From: Monosiga brevicollis MX1
Taxonomy: Eukaryota; Opisthokonta; Choanoflagellata; Craspedida; Salpingoecidae
Direction of reading: 5' to 3'
NCBI RefSeq assembly: GCF_000002865.3
Contig: NW_001865059.1
Coordinates: 603,656-640,666 of the forward strand
Length of the DNA: 37,011 nucleotides
The position numbers and the translations under genes are program-made. Shown one piece after another: positions 21,261-33,500 of the stretch. The notes under the pieces were generated by a model. The model made no database searches. It was not told where the DNA came from and saw only the letters and a list, made by a program, of their open reading frames with translations. Position 1 is the stretch's first letter. Each line of letters begins with the position of its first letter.

Positions 21261-24076
21261 ATGGCTAGCAACGATGCACCGCCTGCCTTTGTGGTGGGCC
21301 AGCGCGTGTGTGCAAATGAGCACTTTGCCACGGTTCGCTTCGTCGGAGACGTTGGTGATACTGGTGCGTTTTCTGGATCGATAGAAGTGTGAATGCCTTG
21401 ACAACCCGCGCCCGTGCCGACGCACAGACATTGTGCTGCCCGCCTGAAGAGGTTTCATCCTTCTTGTGGCATCATCAAAATGGCTAGGTTTGTGGATCGG
21501 CGTCGAGTGGGATGAGCCCAGTCGTGGCCGCCACGATGGCGCCCACAAGGGCGTTCGCTACTTTATCACCGAGTACGTTCGAACTGCAGCACTCATTCAT
21601 CTTTTCAGCTGCGCCTTGCACTTGCTCCACTTGTCTTCTTCAAGCCTGTTGGGTCTCAATCTCTGCTTAAACGGGGATCGTTCTCCCGCTTGGTTTCCCT
21701 TGCGCCTCGAATAGGAGTGACAGTCCACACGCTGCATCCTTCGTGCGCCCGAAAAAGTTGTCGCCCGGCCTGGATCTCGTGGCCGCCATTGTTGACCGCT
21801 ACACGCTTGCCTCTGACGTGACAGCTGACACGCGCTTGCATGGCGTGGCCGTCGAGCTCGTTGGTGAAGCCAAGGTCTCCGACTCCCTGCAAGCCCTTCC
21901 CGCACTCCAGGAGGTTGTGGTGACAGGATATCCAGTCAATGATACCGTCCTGCCCAATCTGCATGACCACCTCAGTGGTTTGCAGGCCCTTGACATTAGC
22001 CGGACGCTCATCTCCAATTGGGGCACCGTTGCCGACATTGTGCGCCAGCTGCCCGCCCTCCGCAGCCTCACCGTCAAGTTGGTTCCTTTTCCTGTTGGCT
22101 TTGAGACTGGTCTTCCCCGAACCACGCCCTCAGCAGTTTACGTCCCCCCCTTTCTTCTTGACACAGTGAGAATCGGATGGCTCCGGTTCCAGAGACGACG
22201 GATTGGCATCAAGGTGCCTTTCAGAACATCACACGCTTCCTGGTGTGCAAAACAAACCTCACCCCGGCCGAGGTATGATTCCTGAGATAGCAATCTTGTG
22301 TTCCCGCTCTTTCAATCAAGTCTCGAGTCCTGTGGATTCAGAGCATCGCCGTCACTTTTTAAACCCTGACCGTGCGTGTGGCTATCAGGGCACCCGGCTA
22401 GTGCAAGCCATGCCCAACCTGACTGAAGCTCATTTTTGTGAGCTCGGCTGGACCGCCATGCCGTACGCCGAGTCGCAACCACAGCCGGCACCCCTCTTGT
22501 TCCCAGGCTAACGTAGCGACTGCCAACGATTCGGCCACCTCATCATTGCATGTTTTCTTATTTTTCTGCTGGGATGGTACTGTTGTTCTTCATGACAGCT
22601 TTTTACCGAAAGATTGCCCAAAGCTGGCCATGTTGAATTTGTTTGGAAACAAGCTGGCATCCTGGGCACCGGTGCGCTGACCTCGCTGGTAGTTGACCCT
22701 TTTCTCTTCTTTGACTTATGCGTGGCCATGGTTTTGAAATTCGATGCTTGCTTCAGCTTTTAGCGCTACTGAGAACAGGCCACATGGATACGCTGCTCGC
22801 CAACCACAATGAACTTCCCGATCTGTTCGATGATGTCGGCAGTTTGAGCAACGGAGCCCTGCGCGTCCTCTCTCTCGGGTACGTCCTATTTTTTAACATT
22901 CGAATTTTTTTTTTTGGTTATTTTCTCGTCGGTCCCTGACCGGCATCTGATTTGTTCCTGCTTACGCGTTCATCCTTGACCTTGCTTGGCCCTTTCACAG
23001 GCACAATCGGTTGTCTCGCTGGCGTACGCTGTGGTTTCTGAGCCATCTTCAGGGTCAGTCACCGCCTGTCCTCGCTGATATCCGTCCAGCTTAATTTGAG
23101 GTTATCCCGACCCTGACCCTGTTTCTTGTTGCAGGCTTGGCCGACGTGCGAGTTCGTGGCAATACCTTTGCGAGTGACATGACCGAAGCCGAGCAGCGCA
23201 AGGGTGTGATCGTGAATTTACCTGGTGGGTGTTCATGCTCCGGCAACAAAGTAGCAGCCCGAGGTCCTGTCCGAGGTCCTGTCCTGAACCTGGGACCGCA
23301 TTCCTCTCAATCTAGCTGCGGCCATGAAACCGTAGGAGTCAATCTCATCAATGGGAGTGGCGTCTCCAAGCGGGAACGACAAGTAGCAGAACGCTTTTAC
23401 CTGACCCGTTATGCTCAGGTATGTCTCTCGCAGTTGTTCTTCTGGCTTTGGCAAACGCCACCAACTCAACCCCTTGCATGTGTGGTTTTTAGGCTTTTCA
23501 CACCTCGCGATCCAGCCCCGAAGCGACACAGCAATTTGAACACACCCACCCACGTTTTGCCGCGTTGGTTGCAGGTCGGCAAAGCGCATCAACTTTTTAA
23601 TGCCAAGGCAGACCTGTGGCAGTTGGTCTCTTAGTGTAATCCCATTCTCACCCTTGTGTCCACGGGGTTTGTGTGTGTAGAGCATGGTGAGCCAGAGGTC
23701 ATTCACGTGAAGCAACAAAACTGTCTTCAGGATACGCTCCTGGCTATTGACTGGCGCATCAATCAGGCCACCAACACCCGACTTCTTCTGACGGCCGATA
23801 CAACCCTACGCCAAGCGTTACGCACCCTGGCCATCCATCTGCACAAACCTCTATCAGAGCTGCTGAGCGCCTCCATCTTGTTTCATCAAGCGGTGCGCAA
23901 AAGCTGCTCTTGAACATTGTGCTGGCTCGGCGCATCGTGGCTCACCGGTCCTGTCCGCGCCACAAATACTTTGTCAACACAATTAGGAATTGCCGGACCA
24001 ACATAAAACTCTCGATTACTATCACATCACCAGCAACTCGATTGTGGATGTGCATTTGAGCGCCATGCCCATCTAA
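21261..24076 (+). CDS. TBCE: Tubulin-specific chaperone E (tubulin-folding cofactor E)
   Basis: Binds alpha-tubulin and, with the other cofactors, builds or dissociates the tubulin heterodimer in the cytosol. Exons: 21261-21363, 21488-21572, 21715-22077, 22167-22272, 22389-22437, 22485-22512 (tentative), 22599-22671, 22757-22878, 23001-23053, 23135-23224, 23336-23418, 23493-23574, 23681-23892 and 23987-24076. They join in phase to 512 residues (human is 527). The N-terminus is a CAP-Gly domain ([12 protein letters not shown], then [20 protein letters not shown]) followed by SFVRPKKLS. Leucine-rich repeats come next ([41 protein letters not shown]). Then the conserved linker [18 protein letters not shown] and [11 protein letters not shown], and a C-terminal ubiquitin-like domain ending [10 protein letters not shown]. 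The 28-nt exon was chosen because it restores frame; its flanking intron would be only 47 bp. Domain order and spacing match the family throughout. Confidence 0.9.
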
Positions 24077-24180
24077 ACCGCCTATGAAAATATATTCTGA
24101 ACGTTCTTCAACCCCCCGGACATATTGGCACAAGGCCGAGACTTAAACTTGCCGAGCTCATTTGCTTTGGGCGCATCAGC

Positions 24181-26721
24181 TTAGCACACGCTCTGATCGT
24201 ATTTGACGCCCATGGAGCCGGGCACGCTGCGTTGTTGGCGGTCTTCCACGGTAGCATAGGACCCGCGACGATATGCGTGGGGGTTTTCTGTGGCGGGTGA
24301 ATGCGAGCCAAGCTCGAGCAGGGCCACCTTGTCGGTAAATGTCAAATCCTCTGGGTCCTGCTGCTGCTTTGTGCGTAGGCGTGCGACGCGCTCTTGCAAC
24401 TCGGCACGCTTGGTGGCCAGGTTGTCATGGCTTTTTTGTTCCAATTGAAGAAGTTGCATTAGATGAGCATCATGCATCCACTCCTCGGTCAGTGCTTTCT
24501 CATCCAGTTCCACGCGACGGAAGCGCCCTTGGCGCAACATGTACGCCAAATCGGCGGTGCTGGGCAGAGAAGTGATGCCCCGCTTAAGGCTCATTTCCAA
24601 CCGCAAGCGCTCCAGGCGCCGGTTGGCGGCCACAGTCTCAGAATCCAGGTGTGCCTGCAAGCGTCGGGTTTCACTATCCATCTCGCCAGTCGGCACAGGA
24701 GGGGTCGGGGCTTGACTCGTGGGTCGTGATGCAGTCGCGGTTGCCAAAGGGCCCGCACTCGACACGGAATTGGGGCGCGACCTGCTCCCATCAGTCGAAA
24801 GCTGGTGGTGCAAGGCAGTCCCGCCCGTTGCGGGTGACAGCATTGACTGGCGTGCGTTGGCCGAGCCGGCGCGACTGCGCCACAAGTTGCCCACGTCCAC
24901 GGAGTGCCGTTTGACCAACTCGCGTTTGTTGCTCGGGGCAGACACGGTGGCAGCTCGGGGGCGCCGATGTGCAGCCGTAATACCAGTGCTACTGGCACCG
25001 TCCTCATCGCTTGCCTGACCACCATCACCGAGTTCAACAAAAGTTTGTAGGTTCTCGTCCCACCGACGGTGTTGCGAGCCGAGGCCCTGCTGCAAAAGCT
25101 TTTCCACCTGTCGGCGCAGAGCGTCAATCTCGGCCGCTTGGCGATGAAACGCCTCGTTGATCTTGGATTGCGGCATAAAGACCTGTGTGGCCGCTTCCAG
25201 CTCGGCCACGTATTCCTCGTCGATGCTTTTCAAACGCGCCTCAAGCGCTTGCTGAGTGATGAAATCTGGGGTCTCCTTGTTGCGCAGAGCATGCAATTCG
25301 TTTTCCAAGGCTGCTAGCTGGCTCTTGAGCTGCTCTTCCCGCTGGCGTTGCGCCTCGAGCTAACAGATTGAGTGATACACGGTGAGGGCAGTTGGACCAG
25401 TCTCTGCATTTTGTCTGCCAAGAATGGACGCTCAGGTCGTACCAGGGCTAAAAACTGTTGCTGCTGCGCTTCTAAGTGAGAGGTATCTGGCATGCGAAGG
25501 CGCTGCAACTCCTAAGGTCAACGCAGAGCATGGAGTCAAGCACACTTGGTGTGAGGAGAATCGGGGGTGTTTGATGATCGATGGTCGCCATGAGAGGGCG
25601 TACCTGAAGTAGATCGGCCGAGCTGGCTTGGTTTTGGCGGCGTTCGCGTTCAAGTTCCATGCGCAGCATCTCCAGACGAAGCTCGGCGGCGGTTTGATCC
25701 TGTCGTGCTTCGAGATTCCGCTGCAACAGGTTGCGCCGAAGTTCTTCTTTTTCGGCGGCATGCTGGGCAGCCGTTTGCCACGAGTCGGCAACGGATTCCA
25801 CCTCGTGGGAGTCGGGCAACGCTCCAAACGATGCCAGGCTGCGAATGGGTGCCCTAGCCTCGACTTCGCCAGCATGCTCTGCAAGGTCCGCATTAACACA
25901 AGATTGAGATGCGGGCTTTAGCAACATAACAGAAGCAGAGAGAACGTGTCGACGGCAAAGAAGGACAAGACCGAAAAGGTATAAAAAAAGAAGAAGAAGA
26001 AAAAAAAAAAAAGCCAAAACGTGGCTGGGCGACGCAGCGGTCATGGGGAGGGCATACCTGGGGATGACTGACCATCGTCACGGCGCTTGAGGAGGGCCAG
26101 TTCACGACGCAGGCGCGTGACTTCTCGCATGGCATCAACGAGTTCGCCTTCAAAATGGGCATCGTTAGGTTTGTGCTGTTGCGTGCGGAGAGACTCGACA
26201 CGCTGCTTGGCGGCGGTGAGTGCCTGCTGCAGGCGTGCGCGCTGTGTATTGCCAGGTGAGGGTGGTGCAGGGCCATTCGGCATTCGAATGGAGGACGAGG
26301 GCTGATGTCCACGCTGAGAAGCATAGCGAGCGTGTTGTGCCGGGTGATTTTGGCGTTGGCTGCCTGGGCCAGGGCGTCGCGTCGAGGCATCGTGCCGTCC
26401 ATAGGGCGGGGCCGCGTGTCGCTGGGTGGCGCGTCGGGTGCGGCGGCGGTCGGGGGGCAGGCGAGGATCTTCCAACTGGGTGGACCAGGTGTTATGGTCA
26501 ATGTAGTAAAGGCCAACCTCTGGATCGACGGCCATTTCCCATCCGTATGGAAGTTCGGGGCCTTCACACTCTTCAAAAGTGTGCGGCTTGATCTTGGCTT
26601 CGCGCGGATCCACCCAGGAGGAGGTATGGGCGCGGTGATCCAGGAAGTAAGTCCGCCCTGAATGCGCATCCACGCGTGCCTCGATGTGTGACGGCAGGTC
26701 ACGCGACACTGGTCGGTACAT
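24181..26721 (-). CDS. WWC1: KIBRA/WWC-like double-WW coiled-coil protein
   Basis: KIBRA/WWC proteins are scaffolds upstream of the Hippo kinases. Minus-strand exons 26058-26721, 25604-25878, 25443-25511 and 24181-25359 join in phase to 728 residues. Two WW domains sit at residues 8-40 and 57-86. The linker KPHTFEECEGPELPYGWE and the second domain (YYIDHNTWSTQLEDPRL) follow the WWC pattern, in which the second Trp of WW2 is replaced. In WW1 the first Trp is also replaced (Ile13), leaving only Trp36. Long coiled coils follow (LQQALTAAKQRVESLRTQ; AAEKEELRRNLLQRNLEARQ; LEAQRQREEQLKSQLAALEN), then a Ser/Pro/Arg-rich segment and a final helical stretch ending KYDQSVC. Animal KIBRA is about 1100 residues with a C2 domain; none is seen here. 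An upstream in-frame ATG at 26787 would add 22 low-complexity residues. The gene runs convergent with TBCE, 104 bp apart. Confidence 0.75.
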
Positions 26722-27547
26722 GGTGGCGGTGGCGATGGTGGCGGTGGCGATGGTGGAGGTGACGATCGGCTCAGATCGCAGCGGCAACGCAACGCGACTC
26801 GCTTATCACTTCTCGGGTGCAATCTGGCCAACCCAATCAAACAAAGCACAAAGCTGGCTAGATCAAGCTGCAGCTGGGCCTACACCAAAGCAAGCCAATC
26901 AGCAGGAGGGCAAAACCGGACCACGCACTGCTGCCGCGGCGAGAAGACGCTGCCATTGCCTGTGCCAGTCGATCGGTGAAGCCCCTTTGGCAAATTCTCG
27001 AGGTCAGTCAGAGAAAAATTTCAGATTGAGTGTGGCTGAGAGACCTGCAGTGAAGCGTGATGCAGAGGCAGAGAAGCGCTTTGAAAACAGTTACAGCCTA
27101 AGGATGAATTCCGTGCGACATCAGAGAACAGCGTACAGGGCGATCAGACCTCAGAGAGAGCGTTTCCGGAAGAGATGTACCTTAGAGATCAAGACTGTTG
27201 TGGCTGCACTATGGCGAAGTCAAAGTGTGATTTACAACACATTTCAACTGTATGGTTGAACATGTGAAACACAAGTTTGAGAGTTTTTAGAGAGAGAGAG
27301 AGAAGGAGAGAAACAAAAATTTAATTGTTTCACTTCATCATCGACTGCGCCTTGACCACTTGCTTGACTTTTGGGCATGCACTTGGGATTTGGTCTGATT
27401 GGAAGTGGGTAGGGGGAGAGATGGATGCCGCAGGGTGCTGGATTGAACGTTTCTGGCAGAGAGCAACAGACAACTTTTCACGCGAAAAAAAAAAGAAAAA
27501 AAGGACAGACAACAGAAGGGCACATGGGAGAGGGCTACAGCGAAGAG
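26722..27547. other. Intergenic region upstream of the WWC-like gene
   Basis: It holds a GGTGGCGATGGT repeat at about 26722-26760, just before the WWC-like start, then unremarkable sequence and a short (GA)n at 27288-27310. No gene is seen. Confidence 0.5.
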
Positions 27548-28974
27548 TTACTCCTTGTAGTTGATGGGCTTGTGGCGGCGGGTGCGCGTGGTGGGCAGGT
27601 CACGGACGGGGCTTTTGCGGCCTGGGTTTTGGAAGCGAAGCTCCTTGGGAATTTGGGATTGATCCGGGCTCAGGAGCTCCTCTTCGTCCGACTGGTCATC
27701 TTCATTGTCATCGTCCGACATCAGTCCATTGGCAACATTGGCAGCCGGTGGGCGGCGCGACTTGGTTGTCTTGGGTGCAGGGGTGGCTTCATCGCCAGCC
27801 TCCTCACCCTCATCCTCACTGAAGATACCACCGGTCGCGCTCGCTTCCATGGCTTCCCGCTCCGACTTGTGTTGAGCCAGAAGCTCACGAGCTTTGTCAA
27901 CGGCCGACTCGGTGACTTCCGCGGCCTTCTTCACCGCCACGGTTGGTGCTGTGGGGGAAGCTTGCGTCGTAAAGTAGCTAACACGTCGGACAACATGGGC
28001 ATTCAGACCAGGATTAACCAAGCAAAGTACCAGGGGCTTGGGCACCGTGGCGCACTGGCTGGAGATTGGAATCGATAGTGAAAACGAGAGAAAGTGGGAG
28101 CCGCGCATACCGGACGGCGAGGGAGAGGATGACAGACGCAATAAAGTAACCACCGCAGATGGCATTGGCGCTGGGAGTGTCTACAATAAAACGGGGGTAT
28201 GACACGCTCAAGGGTGAGCATGTAGTGTCACTTGATTCAGTGCCGCAGCCGAGGAAGGTTAGGAGAGGCGAGCGGCACTCACCCTTGGGCACGCTAGCAA
28301 AGTTTTTGAGCCAGTAGGAGAGGAGCGTGGCGGTAATGGCCGTGTTGAGCACATCCTCACCCACGTTCCAGGACGCACGGGCAGCCACAAAAATCTCCCC
28401 CAGAAAGAGGGCCGTGTAAATGGGGGCGCTGCGGTTGATGAGCCAAGCGGCAGTCACGTCGGCGAGCTCGTCGGAGCGTGCAGTGGCCTGGATGGCCAGA
28501 TTTTGCGAGAAAACCAAAATCAGGGTGGCGACGGCGGCGGGGCCCGACCAGACGCCAAAGAAGCTATCCCGAAGAGCCAGTGCGTAGCCTCGGCGACCCA
28601 TCATGTCGGCCACAAAGGCAACAAGAAAGTAGAGCGCCTGGCTCACGGCCGTCCAGCGCACGATCAGAGCGGCCAAGAAGGGCTGGGCCCCCAACACACC
28701 GTCCTCATGGACACCTGATGCAGTCACACGCGTCAAAGCGTAGCCTAAACACGCGAGCGGCAACGCAAAGTTTGACCCGGCCACACCGAGTGAGGAGGTT
28801 GTCATTGGAAAACCAACAACAACAACAACAGAACAAAAAAAAGAAAAAAAGAACCGACAGTGTGTCGAGATGGGCTAGCTTGGGGAAAGGGCATGGCGCG
28901 AACCTACCAGCCATGAGGGCAGTGACGCCGAGCGCCACCGCATGGACGCTCATACTGACTTCGACAGACACCAT
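27548..28974 (-). CDS. Multi-pass membrane protein, possibly FAR-17a/AIG1-like
   Basis: Minus-strand exons 28908-28974, 28283-28744, 28111-28180 and 27548-28058 join in phase to 369 residues. The first 225 residues hold about five or six hydrophobic helices. The pattern RWTAVSQALYFLVAFVAD, then LRDSFFGVWSGP, then a Trp-Leu segment followed by a helix with Glu (ALFLGEIFVAA) recalls the FAR-17a/AIG1/ADTRP family of membrane lipid hydrolases, including a Thr at position 54 where that family has its catalytic Thr. The His of the family's WLNH motif is not seen (the segment reads WLINRSAPIY). The last 140 residues form a cytosolic-looking tail that is Ala/Lys/Glu-rich, then very acidic (EDEGEEAGDE, DDDNEDDQSDEEE), and basic at the end (TTRTRRHKPINYKE). 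Membrane topology is firm; the family call is tentative. Confidence 0.6.
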
Positions 28975-30114
28975 GGTTGCTTTTTCGGGGCACAACACCA
29001 GACCTATTGGATTCAAAAGCCGATATGAGATACAGAGGAAAGCACAGGGCTTAGCCGTGCACACGACGCTTGACAATGCCATGGACATCAAGCAGGCGTG
29101 GTCCACAGCATTGGACAACCCGAGTCAGGACCTGCTACATGCGGGTGCCACGCCCCAATTTTCCAAACTTTATACTCAACCCCCTCAAACTCAGCGTCTG
29201 TTGGTCCTTCACCCCATCAACCGGCGTTTTTGCCTGCCCAGTCACGGGACCTCTTCTCCCCCCTCATACCACCACCACCACCATCATGCACCTCCAAAGA
29301 CGCAGAGACGGAGAGGAGGCGAGCGCGCCACGGGGTGACGGGGCATGGCATGGCAGTCGGGGCGCGAGCGTACCGCACACACACACTTGTCTTGTTGGAA
29401 AAAAAAAAATTAAAAGTAAGAGAGTGTGGTCTGGGGTGGGTGTAGTTTTAGAGAGTGCGGGAATTATGAGAAAAACGGCAGAGGGAGAGGGTTGAGGCGC
29501 TTCAACGAATGGGTGTTTGAAAGGGGAAAATCCCTAGGTAGCAGAGAGATGTTTGATTGCGTGACTTGGATTTAGAGATTGTGAGGGACACGAGAAAACT
29601 ACGAGAGAGGCGAAACAAGGCTTTTGCCGTTACAAGAGCAAAAAACGTCAGCAGTTTTTTTTTTGAAAGACAAATCGCCCCTATGGGATGAAAGCCCTCT
29701 GCAGTTTAGTCGCATCAGTCAAAAGTTCTGGATGGCTGCATAACCATGCAGTTGGGCCTGCTTCGTGCTGAGGATATCGGGCTTGTGCCAACGCTTCCCC
29801 AACCCGTTTCCATCTTATTCAGCCCGCGATCGATCCATCTCGAGCGCAGCCTTACTTTTTAAAAAGTTCGCGAAAGGCGCCAACATCAACGAAAATTGTT
29901 GTATAGCTCCAGCAGCTAAAAACAACACCTCCACGTATACAAATCTCACCATCGACAGGAATGTCTGACAATAGCCACTCCTTATTGTATACAACTACCC
30001 TCTAAAGTTCATTTGCATTAGAGTCTGAAGTGTGGCTTTGGTCATACTATCAAGAGCATAAAGTGTAGAACTTATCACACTATCGTAGGCCAACTCACTG
30101 TCCCATATTTTCTC

Positions 30115-30199
<85 letters not shown>

Positions 30200-30515
30200 T
30201 GTTTGTGCGGAAACGGCAGGGCGCAAGGTCTGACCCGGGGCGGGGACGATCCAGTGGCAAGACGTTGTGTAGCGTCGTTTGATTCACGTGTGTGAATGCG
30301 CTGATAAGAGGCTTGGTTGACACCGTTGCCGACTGTTGGGACCTGTGCCCTTTTTTTTTCCAGGGTCGATCAAGGGGTGCGACCCTGCTGTTGATGCCGC
30401 GCAGGACGTGTGAGCATATCACGCAGCCATTGTGAATGCGCGGCCTTTTTGCCAGGCGATCGCGCGCGTCTGCTGTGTACTTGCATTCAAGGATTGATTA
30501 CAAATACATGCGGAT
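28975..30515. other. Intergenic region between divergent genes
   Basis: About 1.5 kb separates the starts of the membrane protein gene (-) and the RhoGAP gene (+). It contains poly(A) and ACC/CAC repeats near 29265-29410, AT-rich sequence at 29640-30100 and a CA/CT microsatellite at 30116-30195. Open frames crossing 28978-29495 have no domain or consistent composition and I leave them out. Confidence 0.5.
30116..30195 (+). repeat. (CA)n(CT)n compound microsatellite
   Basis: About 17 CA units pass directly into about 22 CT units, some 320 bp before the RhoGAP start codon. Confidence 0.95.
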
Positions 30516-33500
30516 ATGACCGAGCGTGAGGTGGACGCGCTCATTGGCGCTGCCGTGCAGGCCGCCCTGGCCAATGATGGCACGGTCTTGCAAGCAACGA
30601 GCCAGCTTGTGGGCCTCTTCAAGGATCTATGTACCGGGCACACCGAAGCCATGCAGACGGATGCTCGTAAGGCCCTCACGACGGTCGTGGGCAACGCTCG
30701 TCGCGTTGCGGCTGCCGAGGCTGATCCCCTGGCTCGCTGCCTGGCCCTCGGTGAATTTGGTCTGAGTTGCACCGCGTTGGCCGATGCTGGTAAGGCTCTG
30801 GTGGAGGCTGCTGCCTCAACAGCGGCACCGGCTGCAACACCGGCTGCAGAACCCGGTGTACAAGAGCAGGCGCTGGAGGATATCGATGACGTACAAGGCG
30901 ATGAACCCGAGCTCTACAACAACTTTTCTGGCAATGCCATGGCAATGGGCATTGAGGAGGAAGAGGACGACGACGATGATTTCGCGACTGCCGATGATGA
31001 AACGGCCACCGCCCGCCTCGCTGTTGCATCGGCCTTACCCCCGCTGGAGGATGAGATCCAAGACGTTGTCGACATTATCCTGCACGACGCCGAGGAGCTC
31101 TTTGGTGCCATTGAACGCTGGGACGTGGCTGATGTCGTGTGCATCACCACCGGCGTTATCCGTGCCCTGCCCACGCTGCTGCAAGAAGCTGACAAAATCG
31201 ACAGCGATGATGTTGCTCAGGCTCGCCAAGTATGTCTTGCCTACCTTTTCTCTCCTGGCTGGGCCACAGATCAAGTTTTGATAGGTACGCTCTTGCCTGT
31301 CGCTTTGATCGGTACACTCACCCCGTTCCAATCCTACTGCTCAGAATGTCGTGGAGAGCTGCGGTGTCATGACAGGTCTGGCCCGTACCGTGGCTCGCAA
31401 CCCGGACGGAGCCTACCTCACCCCCCAACTTTCAGATGCGCTCTCCGATCTGACCACGGACATCAACGGCTTTGTCGTGGCTTTGAAACGCCACCGCTAC
31501 CTCGGCACGCAAGACGAAATCTCCTCCGAGGTTCTCATCCAGCGTTGTGAGGGTATTCTTCTCACAAAGCAACAGCCCTCCCCGTACAGGTGCGCGTTGT
31601 CCTCATTGCTTGCAGTGTGACATATCGGCAGCAGCTGACATTGCCTGTGACCTCTTGCTTTGGATGGCGACTTGCCCCTGTCATTGCCTCACCAATTTGA
31701 ATGACCAGTGACGCGCCCAACCCAGAGAAGCTGCAGCGGGTGACCAATCTCTCGCAAAAGGCTGCCATGCATGCCTTGTCCCAGCTCTCCGGCTGTCTGC
31801 TGAGCGATGACCCCACTGTCAAAGAAGTTGGTTTCTTGCGTCGGTCCTGCCCTCCGCTCTCTGTGCTCTCCCTTTCGTTCAGTTCCATACCGCCTCAAGC
31901 TTCCTCTGGCTTGAACTGCCTCTGATCACCCTGTTCGCCCATGTAGTTGGCCGCACTCTTGGACCAGATCGTGACGCATATTTGCCACCTGCTTGATGCC
32001 AGTGATCGACTCTCGCACGGCGTTAATTTACCACCCCGGGCCCACGCCTTTGAGACCTGCCACTTGATTGTGCGCGCTCTCCTGCCCGTGTGCAAACCCG
32101 TGCCTCCGGGAGGCAATGGGCCCGAAGTCGGCGCAGCTTTGACCACGCTTCGCAGCAACATGCCCGTCTTGCTCGAGGCCATCAAGCGCCTTGGTGACGA
32201 GTGTGACCGCCTCCTTGAGCAAGCCCAGGCCAAGCCGCCCCCCTTGCCCCAGCGCTTCGAGCCAACCTCCGCTGGCATAACCACCATCGGCGTCACCTGC
32301 CGCCTCTGCAGCGACAACTTTATCAACACCAAGGGCGAGGTGAGTCTGCGCTTTTTGCTCCAAACTGTTCACGGTCCCACACTCTGCGTCATCTCCATGG
32401 CATCCTTTCTGATCCCTCGCGGTGGTCGACATGGTGTAGCCCCTGCGCCTGGGCGATGCAACGCAGGTCACCCTGTTTGAGGATGCAACAATTCAGCAGC
32501 TCATGGTCTCGCTCACGCAAAACATCCGAATCCCCGTAACTGACCTTGCCGTGCTCAGCGCCGAGCAAGTGCTGCCAGGCGACCTGGCCGTAGCAGGTAG
32601 GGCGTGGATACAGACTGCATCAGGTCATGAGATGCTGCAAGTTCAGCAAAAATCTCATCTTGCGTCTTGTCTTGGTCGTACCCAGACGCACTCAAGCAAT
32701 CGGAGCTCTACGTGTATAACAAGAACGACAAGCATGACCTACAGAACGAGGTGGCTCTCATCAAGCAGCGCGTACGTCTATGCGCATAACTCGCAGCGCG
32801 CCTTTTTCGCGCAGCACATCCAAACCGCCTCGCGCTTGGGCATGCTCTAATCTTCCTTCACTTCTCGCTGCGGTCTACATCAATACACTTCAGCAATTGG
32901 CCAAGGCACTGCGTACAAACAAGATGAGCTCCAGCACCAACATCAAACGTTCTGAAACGAAACGTGCTTTTTCGTACGTGGCTTCAACCCGAGTGCAACA
33001 AAAGTTGGCTCCCTCTCCTTTCGTGCTGTCTTACGTGATGTATTTTACTTGGGTCTCGCACAGGGAACTCAAGGGGCGATCAGATGAGGAAACGGCGCGT
33101 CTGCAACTCATGTCACTGGTCAAGGATGGCCGTTTGACGGTGGATCAAGCCGTCAGCGCCAGCACCATCGCCAACTCGGCTGCCATGGTACGAGTGAGCG
33201 TCGCCCGTGGTTTTGTTCTCGTGAACCTGAGCACGCGCACGCTCATTTTGAGCATCTCCTATTTCTCTCCAGCAATTGAGCCTCAAGGCTTCGCATGCGC
33301 TCGACATGCCTGCCAACAAGCGGCCAGCGCCTGGGATCCCGCCAGCGCCTGGTATCAACACGGCCTCGGACGAGGACAGCATGTCCATGGCCGCCTTTGC
33401 CGCCACGTCCACACGCCGTAAATTCAGCCGCAGCCCAAGCCCCAGCGGCGGGGCCCCTAAGCTCTTTATGGAAGGCTTCTTGGGCAAAGTACGCCTGGCT

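Noticed and set aside
28478-29338. 286-residue plus-strand frame
   Set aside because: Antisense to the first exons and intron of the membrane protein gene, with no domain and no splice support.
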